Origin: Escallonia rubra
Taxonomy: Eukaryota > Streptophyta > Magnoliopsida > Escalloniales > Escalloniaceae
Assembly (NCBI GenBank): GCA_033065855.1
Contig: JAVXUO010001184.1
Span: 806,001 to 870,000, forward strand
Length of the DNA: 64,000 nt
Direction of reading: 5' to 3'
Below are positions 23,120 through 35,589 of this stretch, piece by piece. Each line of letters opens with the position of its first letter. Position 1 is the first letter of the stretch. A program made the position numbers and the translations under genes. The notes under the pieces are model-generated. The model made no database searches. It was not told where the DNA came from and saw nothing but the letters and a program-made list of their open reading frames with translations.

Positions 23120-24170
23120 AAGTTAAAAAAAACATCTTATTAATGTTTAACAACACTCTAACTCAGAATATATATTTAATGAGAAAAAAAATTATGTGAA
23201 ATACCACAATCACCAATATCGTCACGAAGACTTTTAAAAAGGGCATATTAAGAAAAAGAAAAATGGATTAGCCAGTTAACTCCAGTCAGGGTTATATATG
23301 CATTTATAAAATTCTCCAATTTTACAATACCTTACTTACACCACTGTGTCTGTATTCAAAATCTAGAATTAAACTTCAAGTTTACAGTGTTTTCGATGTA
23401 CTAATATGTTGGTAAATCTATATACATGCATAATAATTCAAATATGTAGTATACGCATCTAAATACAAAATTTAAAAAATTGAGTTTCTTACAAAAAATT
23501 CAATTTAGTTTAAGTATATTAAATTTCTCCTAAAAGACTATAAAAATCTTTGCTCTCTGCAGTTTGTACTCTTGACCGAATTTGATGGAAAATGTAGCAG
23601 CTCTAAGGTAGTCCTTTTTTTTTTAAATGTGAATGAAGGCGATAGGTTTTGATTGATTTTTTTTTTCCAGTAATTAGAGAGCATGCAGGAGTTCAAGGGT
23701 GATTTTATACATAGGTTATTTCCCTCTTTTTCTTAGCAAAAGTCAAAACAACCATTAAATTCTAACAAAAGCCTATATTCTAATAAAGATATTTCATGGC
23801 AAGAGGCTTGATATCCTAATAGAATCAAAATAACACCCTAATTCAAAATGAATATTTATTGGAAAAAAAAGTTCTAAGTGAAAAAAACCCCTAATCAGCA
23901 TTAATCTTTTATGAAGATTTCAATTTAGGAAGAGCATCTTAAGAAAAAAAATGATTAGCCATTTAGCTCCAGTCAGGATTACATATGCATTTAAAAGATC
24001 TTAAAAAGCTCCACTTTTACGACAACTTCCTTACACCAATATGTCTATAATATTCAACATCTAGAATTAAACTTCAGGTTTATAATAGCATCAATATACT
24101 AATATGCTTGTATTAAAATACATAAACAATAATTCAAATTTATATAAAGCATTCGCATCGTGGCTGTTGG
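23120..24170 (+). repeat. Two diverged direct copies of a repeat with period of about 700 bp
   Basis: Blocks such as CTCCAGTCAGG, CATATGCATTT or TATATGCATTT, and ATCTAGAATTAAACTTCA recur in the same order with a 698-bp offset (for example 23361 and 24059). The same family occurs in inverse orientation at 38440-39460. No coding content; its class is unknown. Confidence 0.6.
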
Positions 24171-24305
24171 TGTTCCATTCTTTTGTTGTCCACGATTTCA
24201 GCTACACTGGGTATGTGAGAAATTCGTCCTATCACTAAAAAGCAATAGATGCAATAAACAAGTTTAACCTTTAGCAAGAAACCACTCTCAAGAAGATGAA
24301 GAGAT

Positions 24306-24440
24306 GAAATCCAAAGGGGTTGGTTGAGTTGGTAAGGGGCCTCAAGGAGTGACCTCGAGGTCCCGTGTTCGATTCCTCCCTCCCCTAGGGTTACCCATAT
24401 TTGCAGTTCTATTATATCCCAATTTGAGAAATTAAAAAAA
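24306..24440 (+). mobile_element. tRNA-derived SINE with target duplication
   Basis: A tRNA-like head has an A box (TGAGTTGGTAAGG, about 24325) and a B box (GTGTTCGATTCC, about 24365) at the normal spacing. It ends in a poly-A run and is flanked by 16-bp repeats matching at 15 positions: 24290-24305 (AAGAAGATGAAGAGAT) and 24441-24456 (AAGAAGATGAAGATAT). It would be mobilised by a LINE reverse transcriptase. Confidence 0.83.
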
Positions 24441-24507
24441 AAGAAGATGAAGATATCGAGTAAAGCTTGATTAAAAAGGTCAGTTTATGCCATGTTAATT
24501 AATCTAA

Positions 24508-27450
24508 GGGTCCGATTAGATCACGGAATTAGCCTTAGAATTGAGATAGATTTTGGAATTGGACCTTAAGAATTATAATTCTGTTGATTGGACCGCTTAT
24601 TTAGAATTGGAATTATAATTCATACCCAATTCCATGAAATTAAAAACATACTTTAAAGCCCAGACTTCAATTCTTAAGGCCCAACCTCAAACTTGCAATT
24701 CCAGCCCATATGTTTTGTCATTGTTTCTCTCTTTCTTCTCCCCGACATTGGTTCTCTGAGCTCCCCTCTTCCTTCTCTCTCTTTCATTCAACCTCACCAT
24801 CGCAGCGAGCCAGCGACGATCTTCCTTCTCTTGGACTCAACCTCGCCATGGCAGCGACAATGTACTGTGCAGACGGCGGCGGCTATCATCTAGTATTTTG
24901 ACGGCAACGGCGACAACGATCTCCTATTTTGACGGTAGCGACGGCAGCAACGATTTACTCTATTTGACGGCAGCGACGACAATCTAGGTTAGTCAAACAT
25001 CTATGCTGATTTTGCTTTGTTATGTCTCGATTAAATAGTGAGGTTTAGCTGATCTGATGCTTGTTGCATCAAGTATGATGGGGCTTCCCCTTGATCTTGC
25101 TCGGATTGAAGCTTGTTTACTATGTATATCGTTGGTTTTTTAGCATTTTGCAAGTTTGTTTAACCATTTTGTGTTGATTGATTATATGTTTAGATGGTCT
25201 CTTGTAAACTGTTTCCTCTTCATTGGATACTTGATGATCAAATGCAAGTTCATTTTGTGAAAGTGGTAGGCAAAGAAACATCTTTGTGAAACAGAAACAA
25301 ACACCTTTTTGCTAATATGAAGCTTTCAGTAGTTCTGTTGGTCGAGTTTGGTGATCCTTTTAGTGGTTCGAATTTTGAGAGCTCCAATTGTTTGTTTTAA
25401 GTCCACAAAGGAGCTGACTTAATGATGAATTAAGTTGGGGCTTCCTCAATTTTGCTTTAGATGAATTCACATTCTTTTATTTTAAGAACCTCTACACGCT
25501 TAGTACTTTAGCCAAGTGTGTCTAGCAAGAGAAATCTCTTTGTTTCAAATTTTCGGTCCAGTGTCCACTTCGCATAGTTTGGTTGGGTTATCACGTTGTG
25601 CTCCCTAATGGGATAGTAATTCAAAGACTTGGATGGTAATCCAATAATAAGACTCGAAGGTTTCTGCAGTTAAATCAATAGGACGCTTGTCTCTTTCATC
25701 TCAAGAAAATCCTGAGAGTGTTTAATGGAAGGGGGACGGGGGAGGAGGGAGGGGGTTGTGCTGCCAGAAGTGGTGGGTTATGATGTTCAACAAGTATGCG
25801 GTTTAGCCTATCAGGCTATAGCTTGTATATTTACACTTTTGCTTACCATGTTTCACCCATGAGAAGCCTGGGAAGAGAGTTTGATATATATAATTAAGAA
25901 AAGGGATCTTTGCAATTCCTCTCAGATTTTCTCTGGCAATTAGAACGCATAAGACTCTTTTAGTTGAAAAGAAAGCACTTGGCAGTAACATTAATCAGAA
26001 ATTTGCCACTCTCTCTTTGGTAAACTATATGTTTCTTAGTAATATTTACTTTCCCCATCTTACAGTTTACTAGAGATCTTGGAAAAGTCGCCTTGCGAGT
26101 GTATGGTGTACCAGAGCAATGAACAACAAAATAAATCTTGGAAAAATTGGATAGGAATATGCTATAGAGGGACTACTGTAATATCAACCGTGCCATTTTC
26201 CTTTTTAAAGTTTATGAGGTAGTGTCTAAGTTGTTGACCCAAAGTGGCTTTTCGTGGGATTGCTATTCCAATACAATTAGCGTTTATAGTGAAGCTGCTT
26301 GGAATGCGTATGCTCAGGTAAAAAGCATATTACTCTCTCTTATTTTTTAAACAATTGGCGCTACTTATATAGTTTTATATTTACTTTTTGTAGGATCATC
26401 CCGATGCAAAGCCATATAGAAGAAAGGTAATTGAAAATTGGGAAGATTTATCAGCTATATGTGGACAAGATCGAGCATCAGGAGAAGGAGCTGAGACTGG
26501 TGTTGAAGGTTACAATGAGCTGGCATCTAATTCCAATGTAGAGGAGGCTAGTGAAGATCTTGATAACATGAATCATCAAAAGGCAACCTCTACAGCTAAG
26601 TTATAACCATCGAGAAAGAAAAGTCGGACTAGTGATGCACTTGCTACAGCTGTTACTTCAATGGCTAGTGCCATCGACAAGGTATGTACATCAGAAGCTA
26701 CAATTGCAAGTGCGGATTTCATTTATGAGAAGTTAGCAGAGGTGCCAGATTTGGATCAGGTTGAGTTGCTCAAAGCTTATGATGTGCTGACTGGCAACGC
26801 GAGGAAGTTTGAGTTGTTCATGTCCCTTCCGTTTCACTTGAGGAAGCCATGGTTAATGATGCAAATCAGCATTCATAAGACTTAAGATATGGAGCCTAGA
26901 ACTTTGAATTGTTTTCAAGCTTAGTTTTTTAGGAGCTATTATCTTACTTAGTGATAGAGATCTAACTTGTTAATCGCTTGCTACGTTTAAGAGCCACTTC
27001 ATTTTGTTAAGTCTAAGCACATTTTTATTTTTGAAAATATTTTCTTGTTGTCAAGTACTAGCATAGCATTAAAATTTTAATATACAGTTGTTCGGTTGCA
27101 AATTCAAGTTTTCTTATCAGTTAGTTGTATTTTTACATTTTGTACCTAAGTCATCGTGTGTGTACTTTTTATCCTTTTCTTTTTCTTTTGTTCTATAGGG
27201 TGGGTGGGCGGGGCGGGTAGAGAAGTGTTGTTGGGTATGATTTGATAAGAAAAATACAACTCTCTTGTTTTGCATATTTACCTCTTATTTTTTTACTTTA
27301 GCAATTTCAATTCTTGATATCATTTTTTGTGCTAACCAATCAATGGAATTACAAATTCTACTCAATTCCAAGTCAATTCCAATTCTCATGGAATTGGAAT
27401 TGAATTACAATTCTCAATTCCAATTTCAATTCCGTTTGCCAATCGGACCC
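24508..27450. mobile_element. PIF/Harbinger element carrying a broken Myb-like ORF1
   Basis: The ends are GGGTCCGATT and AATCGGACCC, flanked by TAA on both sides (24505-24507 and 27451-27453). Subterminal zones are rich in GGAATT/AATTCC words. Inside are three imperfect repeats of a TTTTGACGGCAGCGACGAC unit (24895-24985) and a degenerate ORF1. No DDE transposase frame is present, so the 2943-bp element is non-autonomous. Confidence 0.83.
26230..26885 (+). pseudogene. Harbinger ORF1 (Myb/SANT-like DNA-binding protein), broken
   Basis: Harbinger ORF1 proteins bind transposon ends and help import the transposase into the nucleus. An exon ending at 26317 reads KLLTQSGFSWD then EAAWNAYAQ, the end of the Myb/SANT-like domain. 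After an intron with GT-AG borders, the exon from 26394 reads DHPDAKPYRRKVIENWEDLS and ICGQDRASGEGAE, the standard continuation. An in-frame TAA at 26604-26606 breaks the frame. The C-terminal part resumes in the same frame (KLAEVPDLDQVELLKAYDVL) and stops at 26885. The N-terminal portion before 26230 is too decayed to delimit. Confidence 0.75.
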
Positions 27451-27453
27451 TAA

Positions 27454-28003
27454 GTTTTGTTTTTATACCATGATGACTAGGTTCTGTGTTTTTTTTGCCA
27501 CCAACTTCCATGTGCTTGCCATGATTATTGATATTCATACCCCCAACTTCCAAGTGCTTGCCATGTTGCCATGATTAAATTTGTAATAACCAATCAAGTT
27601 ACTTAGGCAAATGGGTTGTTTCTATATTAATTTGTAGCCGCTGCCTTTTCTATGCTTTAATTTGTAGCCGCTGCCTTCCCTATGCAAGTGGGTTGTAATA
27701 ACCAATCATGTTTGTCTATACAATAATTAATCCAGGAGCCCAACTTGACCGGTGTGTCGTTAAGTGTGTTTTTAAGGTTAGGGATTTCGCAGATCTCCAT
27801 GCAATTTTTACTGGATGATACACTATCCCTTCTACTAAGCTACCCCAACTTCCAAGTGTTTACCATGTCCATGATGAAAGTTGGCCCCCCGAGTGTATTG
27901 TCAAGAATCTGAAAGAGCCTTTGATCCGCGAGTCGATCAGCGAGGTTCCCATGTAGAGAATGGTGGAAGAATTGATGTAGTATCACCAGAAGGGCTTCCA
28001 TAC
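27454..28003. other. Region upstream of the TIR-NBS-LRR gene
   Basis: No other gene is seen. Three copies of a CCAACTTCCAAGTGCTTGCC-like block occur (about 27503, 27543 and 27845), with a doubled TTTGTAGCCGCTGCCTT block (27631-27690). These may be promoter or leader duplications. The frame before the ATG at 28004 is open back to an ATG at 27881. Confidence 0.5.
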
Positions 28004-31000
28004 ATGGCTTCTGCCGGAGGCCAGGAAGCCTCCTCTTCCACATCTGAAGGCGGCACCGGTGCTTATCACGTTTTCTTGAGTTTCAGAGGGGAGGACACTC
28101 GGGAAACCTTTCTGGGTCACCTCTACACTGCTCTGGTGGGATCAGGTCTTCACACATTTAGAGACGACGATGAGATAGAGAGGACTGAAAACATCAAGTC
28201 AGAGCTGGAGAAAGCAATCCAGCAGTCGAGGAGCTCGATAGTCGTCTTCTCGCAGAACTATGCGTCTTCAAAGTGGTGCCTCGACGAGCTTGTTACGATT
28301 GTGGAGCGCCGCAAGAGGGCACCACAGTTTGTGCTTCTTCCGGTTTTCTATCATGTGGATCCCTCCCATGTTAGGCATCAAACGGGGAGTCTGGCAGCAG
28401 CATTCGCTAGGCACGAGGAGCGGTTCGAGAATGAGCGGATACAAGGGTGGAGGAAAGCGCTTAGAGAAGTTGCTGGTCTTGCAGCGATGGTCTTCCGAAA
28501 AGCCGATGGGTAACCTCTTTTGTTTCTCTCAAAAGCCTTTCTAGTTGCTCATCAATTGTTCTGCTTTTGTGTTCATTTTCTCTTTCTTTCTTCATGGGAG
28601 GGACTAATTAATTTGATTCTAAGATGTACGTACCCCATAAGTCCCTTCTTGCTTATGACGTCTTAATAGTTTGTACTGCATTTGGTCTCCCATCCATCGG
28701 CGAGCGATGGTGCTGGTGAATTACAGTCTGCCCATCTAGATATATAATGCGTTGTGATCTGGAGAGATTAGACATTCTAACAATAAAGCTTTTACCCAGA
28801 GAGAAAGAGTTATTGGCATGCACTTGCCATATTTCTCTTCTGTGTTAATCTGGTGTTTATAATCATTATTAGCTGCAGAAATGAAGCAGAATTCATCCAG
28901 AAGATTGTCAAAGTGATTGAGAATAGACTATATCAGAGAGTCTTGGACCTTCCTTCGAATCTAGTAGCGATCGATTCTCGAGCCGAAGACATTAATTCGT
29001 GGTTACAAAATGGATCACCTGATGTTGACATTATGGTATTATGTGGCATGGGTGGCATAGGAAAGACAACGATTACCAGATACGTGTTCAATCTAAACCA
29101 TAGTAGATTCGATTGTAGTAGCTTTCTCGCAAGTATCAGGGAGAGTTTTGAAAAACCTGATGGGCTAATTAGTTTGCAAAGACAACTTCTTGCAGACATT
29201 TCTAGGAGAAAAAATACCGAAATATTAAGTGTTGATGATGGTATCAAAAAGATCAAACTTGCCATGTTTCATAAAAGGGTTCTTCTAGTTTTTGATGACG
29301 TCGATCAAGAAGAGCAACTAGAAGCAATACTCGGGATGCAAGATTGGTTTTATCCAAGCAGTAAAGTTATCATCACTACAAGGCATGCGAGGCTACTTAT
29401 GGCTCGTGCTTCTAAATATAAGATCCATAATGTCGAGAAATTGGACAACAACGAGTCACTAGAGCTCTTTCGTAGGCATGCATTTGGACAAGATCACCCT
29501 GATGAACGCTTTGTGCAGCTCTCAGAACAGGTAATGCTTCAATGTGAAGGACTTCCGCTAGCTCTAGAGGTTTTGGGGTCATCTTTATATAGAAGAAGTA
29601 TAGGTGATTGGCAGAGCTTTGTAGCCAAATTGCAAGCTATTCCCAACAATCGGATCTTGAGAAAACTTAGAATTAGCTACGACTCCTTAGAAGATGACCA
29701 TGACAGAAACTTGTTCCTTGAGGTAGCTTGTTTCTTTGTTGGAGAGGACAGAGATCATATGGTCACAATACTAGATGAATGTGAAGTCCACACAGTAATT
29801 GGGGTTCAAAATCTCATGGACAGATGTCTCTTAAGAGTTGACGAACATAACAAGGTAATGATGCATCAAATGCTTCGGGATATGGGAAGAGAAATCGTTC
29901 GCCAGGAATCACCTAAGGACCCTGGAAATCGCACTAGGCTGTGGAATCATAAGGAATCTTTTGGTGTGCTGAAAGACAATTCTGTAAGTAATTGGACCTC
30001 ATGTGCTTGCATTCATTTCGGTCGGTGATTTAGATTACTGAGGCTTGTTATTTATGCACTTGCATTTATGTTCTACAGGGCACTGGGAATATTGAAGGCC
30101 TTGCTCTTGACATGCGTATGTTAATGGAAGAGAAGACAGTCTTTTCTACCATCAGTGCACGACCCGGCCGCTTTGGCTTCTTGTCTTGGCCTGTTTGGAA
30201 CAGTAATTCTAACAACTCCAATGAGATGGACTTGAAAGCTGATGCCTTTTCAAGGATGTGTAGACTGAGGCTGCTCCACATTAATTATATGCATTTGACC
30301 GGAGGCTTCAAAGGATTTCCTAAGAAGATAAAATGGTTGCGTTGGCATGGATGTCCTCTGAAATTCATACCGAGCGACTTTCCGTTGGAGAGCCTGGTTG
30401 CCATTGACATGAGCTACAGCAACCTAAAACCGGGTTGGTGTGGAACTAAGGTATTACTCTCAATCTTCTCTTTTCTTGTGTTTCCTCATTCTCCTTGTGC
30501 TAAAATAAGTGCGAGTAAAATTGAAGTGTTTGTATCGATATCCCACCTTTCGAAATGTTGATTGTTGAGAAACTTTGCACACCGCTAGGGTGTATATTAT
30601 ATTTTGAAACTTCTTTCTTATTATTGTTCTCTTACAGTGGCTTGGATGTTTGAAAATCCTTGACCTGGGCCATTGTCACGGCCTTACTACAACCCCTGAC
30701 TTCTCAAGACTCCCCATACTCGAGAGACTGATCCTAGAGAACTGTTCAAGTTTGCTTGAGGTTCATGAATCCATTGGGAATCTTGAGAATTCACTTCTGT
30801 ACTTGAACCTAGAAAACTGTACAAGTCTAAGCAGGCTTCCGCGAGAAATTGGTAAGCTAAAAGTTCTAAACACACTTATCATTTCTGGTTGTTCAAATCT
30901 TGAGGAGTTCCCAATGGAAATGGAGAATATGCAAGCACTGCAAGTGTTTCATGCTGACAGAATTGCCATGGGTACAGTAACCCCTACGACTGCGGTGGAT

Positions 31001-32330
31001 ACATCATGGCATGCCTTCATTCGGACGCGGACTTGGGTGTCAAAACCAAGAAAAGCTCCGGCACTATCGTTGCCATCTCTACCACGCTCTTTAGTGGACT
31101 TAAGTCTTTGGGGTTGCAATCTGTTTGATGATGATTTTCCGAGCGACTTGAGTAACCTGCCACTGCGAAACTTATGCCTAGGCAGTAATCCAATCACCCG
31201 CGAGCCAACTTTCATCAAAGTCCTGACAGGGCTCCAGAAACTTAATTTAGAACATTGCGGAAGGCTCCAATCAGTTACAGGGATCCATGTTCTTGACCAC
31301 ATAAGCTTGTACAACTGCTCGTCTCTACAAAAGTATCAAGCAAAAACAAGAACCAGCAACATGGTAGGATGCAGTAATCTAGTGGACATGGCTTCTCAGT
31401 TCAAGCTGATTCCAATTGATGACAAATGTGTAGACTTTGTGAAGCAAAACTTGAAACCCATGAACAACGATGAAATGATATCATACGTTAGCGCAACAAA
31501 AACTACGAGGAGAGGCGTTCAGGTGACCCCTCTCTCTCTCGCACCGCATAACAAAGATCCCTTTACTAAAACAAAAGTTTGTTTCCATTGTACAGGTAGT
31601 ATTAGAAGGTTGTGGAATACTGAGCATCTTTTATCCTGAGAGCGAAGTTCCAGACTGGTTCTGTACTAGAATTAAGGGCTCCTCGCTATCTTTTACTGTG
31701 AATTCAAGACCGCATACAAGTATCGGAGGTGTTAAAATGTGCCTTCTATGCTTCGTCTATTCAATGAAGGAACAAGATCAAGTTCAGGAGCAATTATATG
31801 CCATAGTGAGTAATGAGACCAAGGATTTAAAATTGATCTATGGCCCAACTTGCTATGGTTGTCCAAAAGCGAATGAAGATATGAGCTGGGTAAGCTACTG
31901 GTTGCTCGGGGATGATAAGTTAGAAGCGGGCGATGAATTAACGATTTCATTACTCTCGACAAAGGCCGTGGAGGTAAAGGAGATTGGGTTCCATCTTGGG
32001 CACCTAAACCTAGAGTTAGAAGCAGATGGTGTGGAGGTAAACCAGCTAGCATATCCTTCTTGGGATTCCTACCCCGAAGCATTAGTGGGACGATCAGGGA
32101 CCACGCGTCTGTTTGGCCAGGGCACTCTTAGAGACACTGTGAAAGATTTGTTGAAGGATATAGGAGTTACGTGGGATCCATGTCGAGCAGAATTCGACTT
32201 ATATAGTTTTCCTGTAAGCCACGCTTACTGGGGAACTGCTGGCGACCAAAATATTGAATTGGTTCTCGGTATGAGCAGGGGCGGAGCTACTTCGAAAGAA
32301 TTTTTTTCTTTCATTTCATCTGGTGTGTAA
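28004..32330 (+). CDS. TIR-NBS-LRR immune receptor with C-JID; C-terminus altered by transposon
   Basis: Exons 28004-28509, 28879-29983, 30079-30450, 30638-31522 and 31596-32330 join in one frame (1200 aa). The TIR domain (from about residue 21, YHVFLSFRGEDTRE) keeps the glutamate of SKWCLDEL (about 95) needed for NADase activity in plant TIRs. The NB-ARC domain has the P-loop GMGGIGKTT (225-233), kinase-2 RVLLVFDDVD (about 302), KVIITTRHARLL, GLPLALEVLGSSL and MHQ (497-499) in place of MHD, a variant seen in other TNLs. Exons 3-4 encode leucine-rich repeats. Exon 5 encodes the post-LRR C-JID (YPESEVPDWF near its start). The family senses pathogen effectors and triggers cell death. A hAT element enters exon 5 at 32276, so the last 17 residues (RGGATSKEFFSFISSGV) come from transposon DNA. 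The alternative start at 27881 would add 41 residues. Confidence 0.9.
32268..32275 (+). repeat. hAT target duplication, left copy (GGTATGAG)
   Basis: Identical to 37439-37446. It lies in codons for Gly-Met-Ser of the C-JID exon. Confidence 0.96.
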
Positions 32331-33061
32331 GAGCCTGTTTGAGATTGATTAAAAAAAATAAATTCAACTTAGATCTTAATCAATTTTCAAAATATGATTT
32401 AATCAGAAGCATGTTGTTGTTTGGCAAAAGTAACTGTAAATTAGATTAAATATATAAAAAGTGTTTGAATAAAAAGTAGTTAAATCAGTTTCACTATGAC
32501 AAAATGACCATAGATGACACTCATAAACATTTTCTAATATATAAGCAACGTTAACATAACTTTTATTCGTAAATAACTACAATGCCCAAATTAATTATTA
32601 AAATAACTATTTTCACACATGTGCAGAATTTTGTTTTGTTTTTTTTTTAAATTAAAAATACAAACAACCTCATGTTGTTGCTTATAGTACAATAACATCC
32701 CCAAATTACAAATAAAGTTTATCTTAAGCCCAAAAAAAATAAATTTGTCTAGCGGTAGGAGAAGAGTTTGGCAATAGGAGAAGATATAAACTCCAGAAAC
32801 TATCTAAGATAATTAATTAAGGGGTATGAGAGGTCTTTTTGTGAAAAATATGGGGATATGATGATAAATTAGAAGGTCAAACCTGATTATAAAAAAATAA
32901 TTATTTCATAATCCTCACTTTTGAGGATTATGGATTAAATCAGTTTTTAGCTTCGGGAGATGGATTAAATCTCTTAATCTCTTTTGCCAAACACTCACAT
33001 ACCTGATTTAATCTAGATTAAATCAGGTCTGACCATCTCATAATCAATCCCAAACACCCTT
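32331..33061. mobile_element. Tourist-like MITE, copy 2, nested in the hAT element
   Basis: 731 bp between TAA copies (32328-32330 and 33062-33064). The left TAA is also the present stop codon of the TIR-NBS-LRR frame. The sister hAT copy has the uninterrupted site (GAGTTACATACC, plus strand 4251-4262), which proves both the boundary and the 3-bp duplication. The 24-bp palindrome is at 33003-33026. Confidence 0.93.
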
Positions 33062-35199
33062 TAACTCTCTCTCTGTGATTTGCCCAATGCGAACAGCCCC
33101 AATGACTCTCTCAGATTCTCATGCACTCCCAGACAGGCGAACCGCAACCGCCGACACCCACTCACCCGCTATGGGCGACGACGACATGTCGACACGGGAG
33201 GGGATCCTAGAGGCTACTCTCTTTGGAGACCTCAGTTCAGATTTGGAACGACAGCCGAGTAGAGGCGCCGACTGCTAAAGCGATGTTCTTCAGATCTGGT
33301 ACGTCTGTCCATTGCTTGAGATTTTGACACCTTCACCAGCAACACCACTGGCCTTCACCCCCATGTACCTATTCCTATTTTCCTAACCCACTGCAAAAAA
33401 TCTACGCACCACTTATCCACCACCGCCATACCACTAGAAACGCTGTGATACCCATCGCCCTACCACTAAGATCCATCTCAACCAATCCTACAACCATTAT
33501 CCTTGCATTGTCACAATTACGAATCTCAGAAGTAAATTGAGTTGAAGTTTATTTGAATTGGTCGACTAGTTTGATTGGGTTCAGTTTTGCCGATTTTACA
33601 GCGGACTGATGGCTTGGTGAGAGCTTTGGATGTAATAGGTTTTCTATAAATTAAGGGCTGGAAGTATAAATTTGGTGGAGAGAGAATATGTGTTTAGAGG
33701 GTTCTGTACAAGTATCTATAATGTATAAGGAGTTTATTGCTATTTTCATAATATATTGAAAAGTGCACTCATTTTTTCTGTATTACTAGCCCAGAATCCC
33801 GTGCCAAGCACAGGACGATTTATTAACATTAATTTATTTTAGTAGTTTTGAAATGCATAGTAAAATATATTGTATAATTTTATGATTATTTCATCAAAGC
33901 TAGTTACTTTAATTTTGGCTTGAACTTTCTTGTGATAAATAAATTAACACTTCTAGTGAAATATCAATAAGCAATGTTCTTGTGCATACTTACTAATTCT
34001 GATTATTAGTAACTACATAAATGATAAAAAAATTAAAAGTTTATTTAATACATATAAAAAAAAGTAAATTGATAACAGATAACATATTGAGATTAATTTC
34101 CTATTGCACAAGACAGTTTTATTATTCTCTAAGTATCTTTTGAAAATAATTTGTACCTTTGAATGAGTTGATCATAATTAGTTTAATTTTGATAAAGAAA
34201 ATTTTGGTTATATTTGTTTATATATAGCATGTGATTTACAAAAGTCAATCAACACGACTAATTAAGTAAGGATGATGTGCAATTTTTAAAAGCAAATGTA
34301 ATCCAACAACAAAGTATGCAGAGAAAATAGTAATAATTGTATGAGGTAATTACATAAAGTATAAAAAGTTTAACCAATATGACTATATAGAATAATTCAA
34401 AACATCGTAGTAAGGAAATTGTTGAAGAAAATTTAATCAAGATTTCATAAAGTATACAATAACCATGCTTACTAAGTAAGATTTATCTTCAGATATAATA
34501 AAGTCTTCAATCTAAGTTTTAGTCTACATTCATCACAACATAATTAATATCTTTTTAGATTTTATATGCAATATTCAGAATTATAAAAATTAACATAAAA
34601 TCATAAATGGTATATTACTAATGCAAAATTTAGAATGCTGAAGAGTTTAATACTTACAATAACAGTACCATAAAAAATAATTCGTTCAAAACTTTTCAAC
34701 ATAAAATTAGTTGGATTTAAGAAATACTCACATAATTAAGGTTTTAAATTTTCACTATTTTTTCAATATATCTCATATAGAATGTGCATATTATGGTATT
34801 TCTGCATTTAACCATTGCGGGTAAATATGATCGCGCAAAACCTTAGAGTAAGGAAATTACCGACCAAAATTTTTAACCAACATATTTATCAAATTAGATT
34901 CATATGTGAAATTACAGAATGCGAAATAGTACCTAATTTTTCTCAGTATATGAATTCAATATATAATATTCAAACAAAGTCATAATAGGTTAGTACATTG
35001 CATAAGGACTATTATATAAATGTTTACTATATTTGTCGATTTAATTAATCACAAAATTAAGGATCCCGTTCAAAATAAAGTTTGAAGATCTTTAGTAACA
35101 TTATTATGTTTAACATTGGTTTTATTACTCTTTTTATATTAGAGACACAGTGCAATGAGGTGTTATGAGCTATCATTGCATTTCTCGCCTCAGTTATTA

Positions 35200-35245
35200 G
35201 ATATTATAGCTCAGGATCCTGAGTCAAGCTCGAGTAAGCTAATAA
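35200..35245 (-). other. Possible second Helitron 3' end inside the Helitron
   Basis: TAGCTCAGGATCCTGAG followed by TCAAGCTCGAGTAAGC aligns loosely with the 3' border at 33786 (CTAGCCCAGAATCCCGTG). The sequence just before it resembles a 5' border. This suggests two Helitrons joined head to tail. Divergence is high. Confidence 0.35.
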
Positions 35246-35589
35246 AATATTTTAAAAAGTTACAAAAAGTGTATCAATGCATACCACATTTTAAGAAACA
35301 AAAAGAGATTAACATCTTATAAAAAAAAATTAGTACTTCATTTGTAACAGCTCAAGTAATTTGTCAAGACTATATTATTATTAAGGTTTTTTAGTAGTCC
35401 AACCTATAACCTTTCAAAACCAAGTCCCTTAGCTTGAAATGTTAGGTTAAGATTTCTTTATCTTAGGAATCATAAATGTCATAGTCCATTCTTATCTTTT
35501 TCATGAGTCAATGTTTCAAGAAATCACCAACATTAAGATACGAACATGATATCCAGTAGAATATTTTTTTCGTCACTTATACACATTTA

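Noticed and set aside
24693..24901. Short Ser/Pro-rich frames in the Harbinger element
   Set aside because: They lie in a CT-rich leader-like zone before a minisatellite; no domain.
27881..28003. Upstream in-frame ATG for the TIR-NBS-LRR gene
   Set aside because: The 41 extra residues have no similarity to known N-termini, while MASAGGQEASSS at 28004 is a typical start; kept as an alternative only.
28260..28544. Second frame over TIR exon 1
   Set aside because: Shadow of the true TIR frame.
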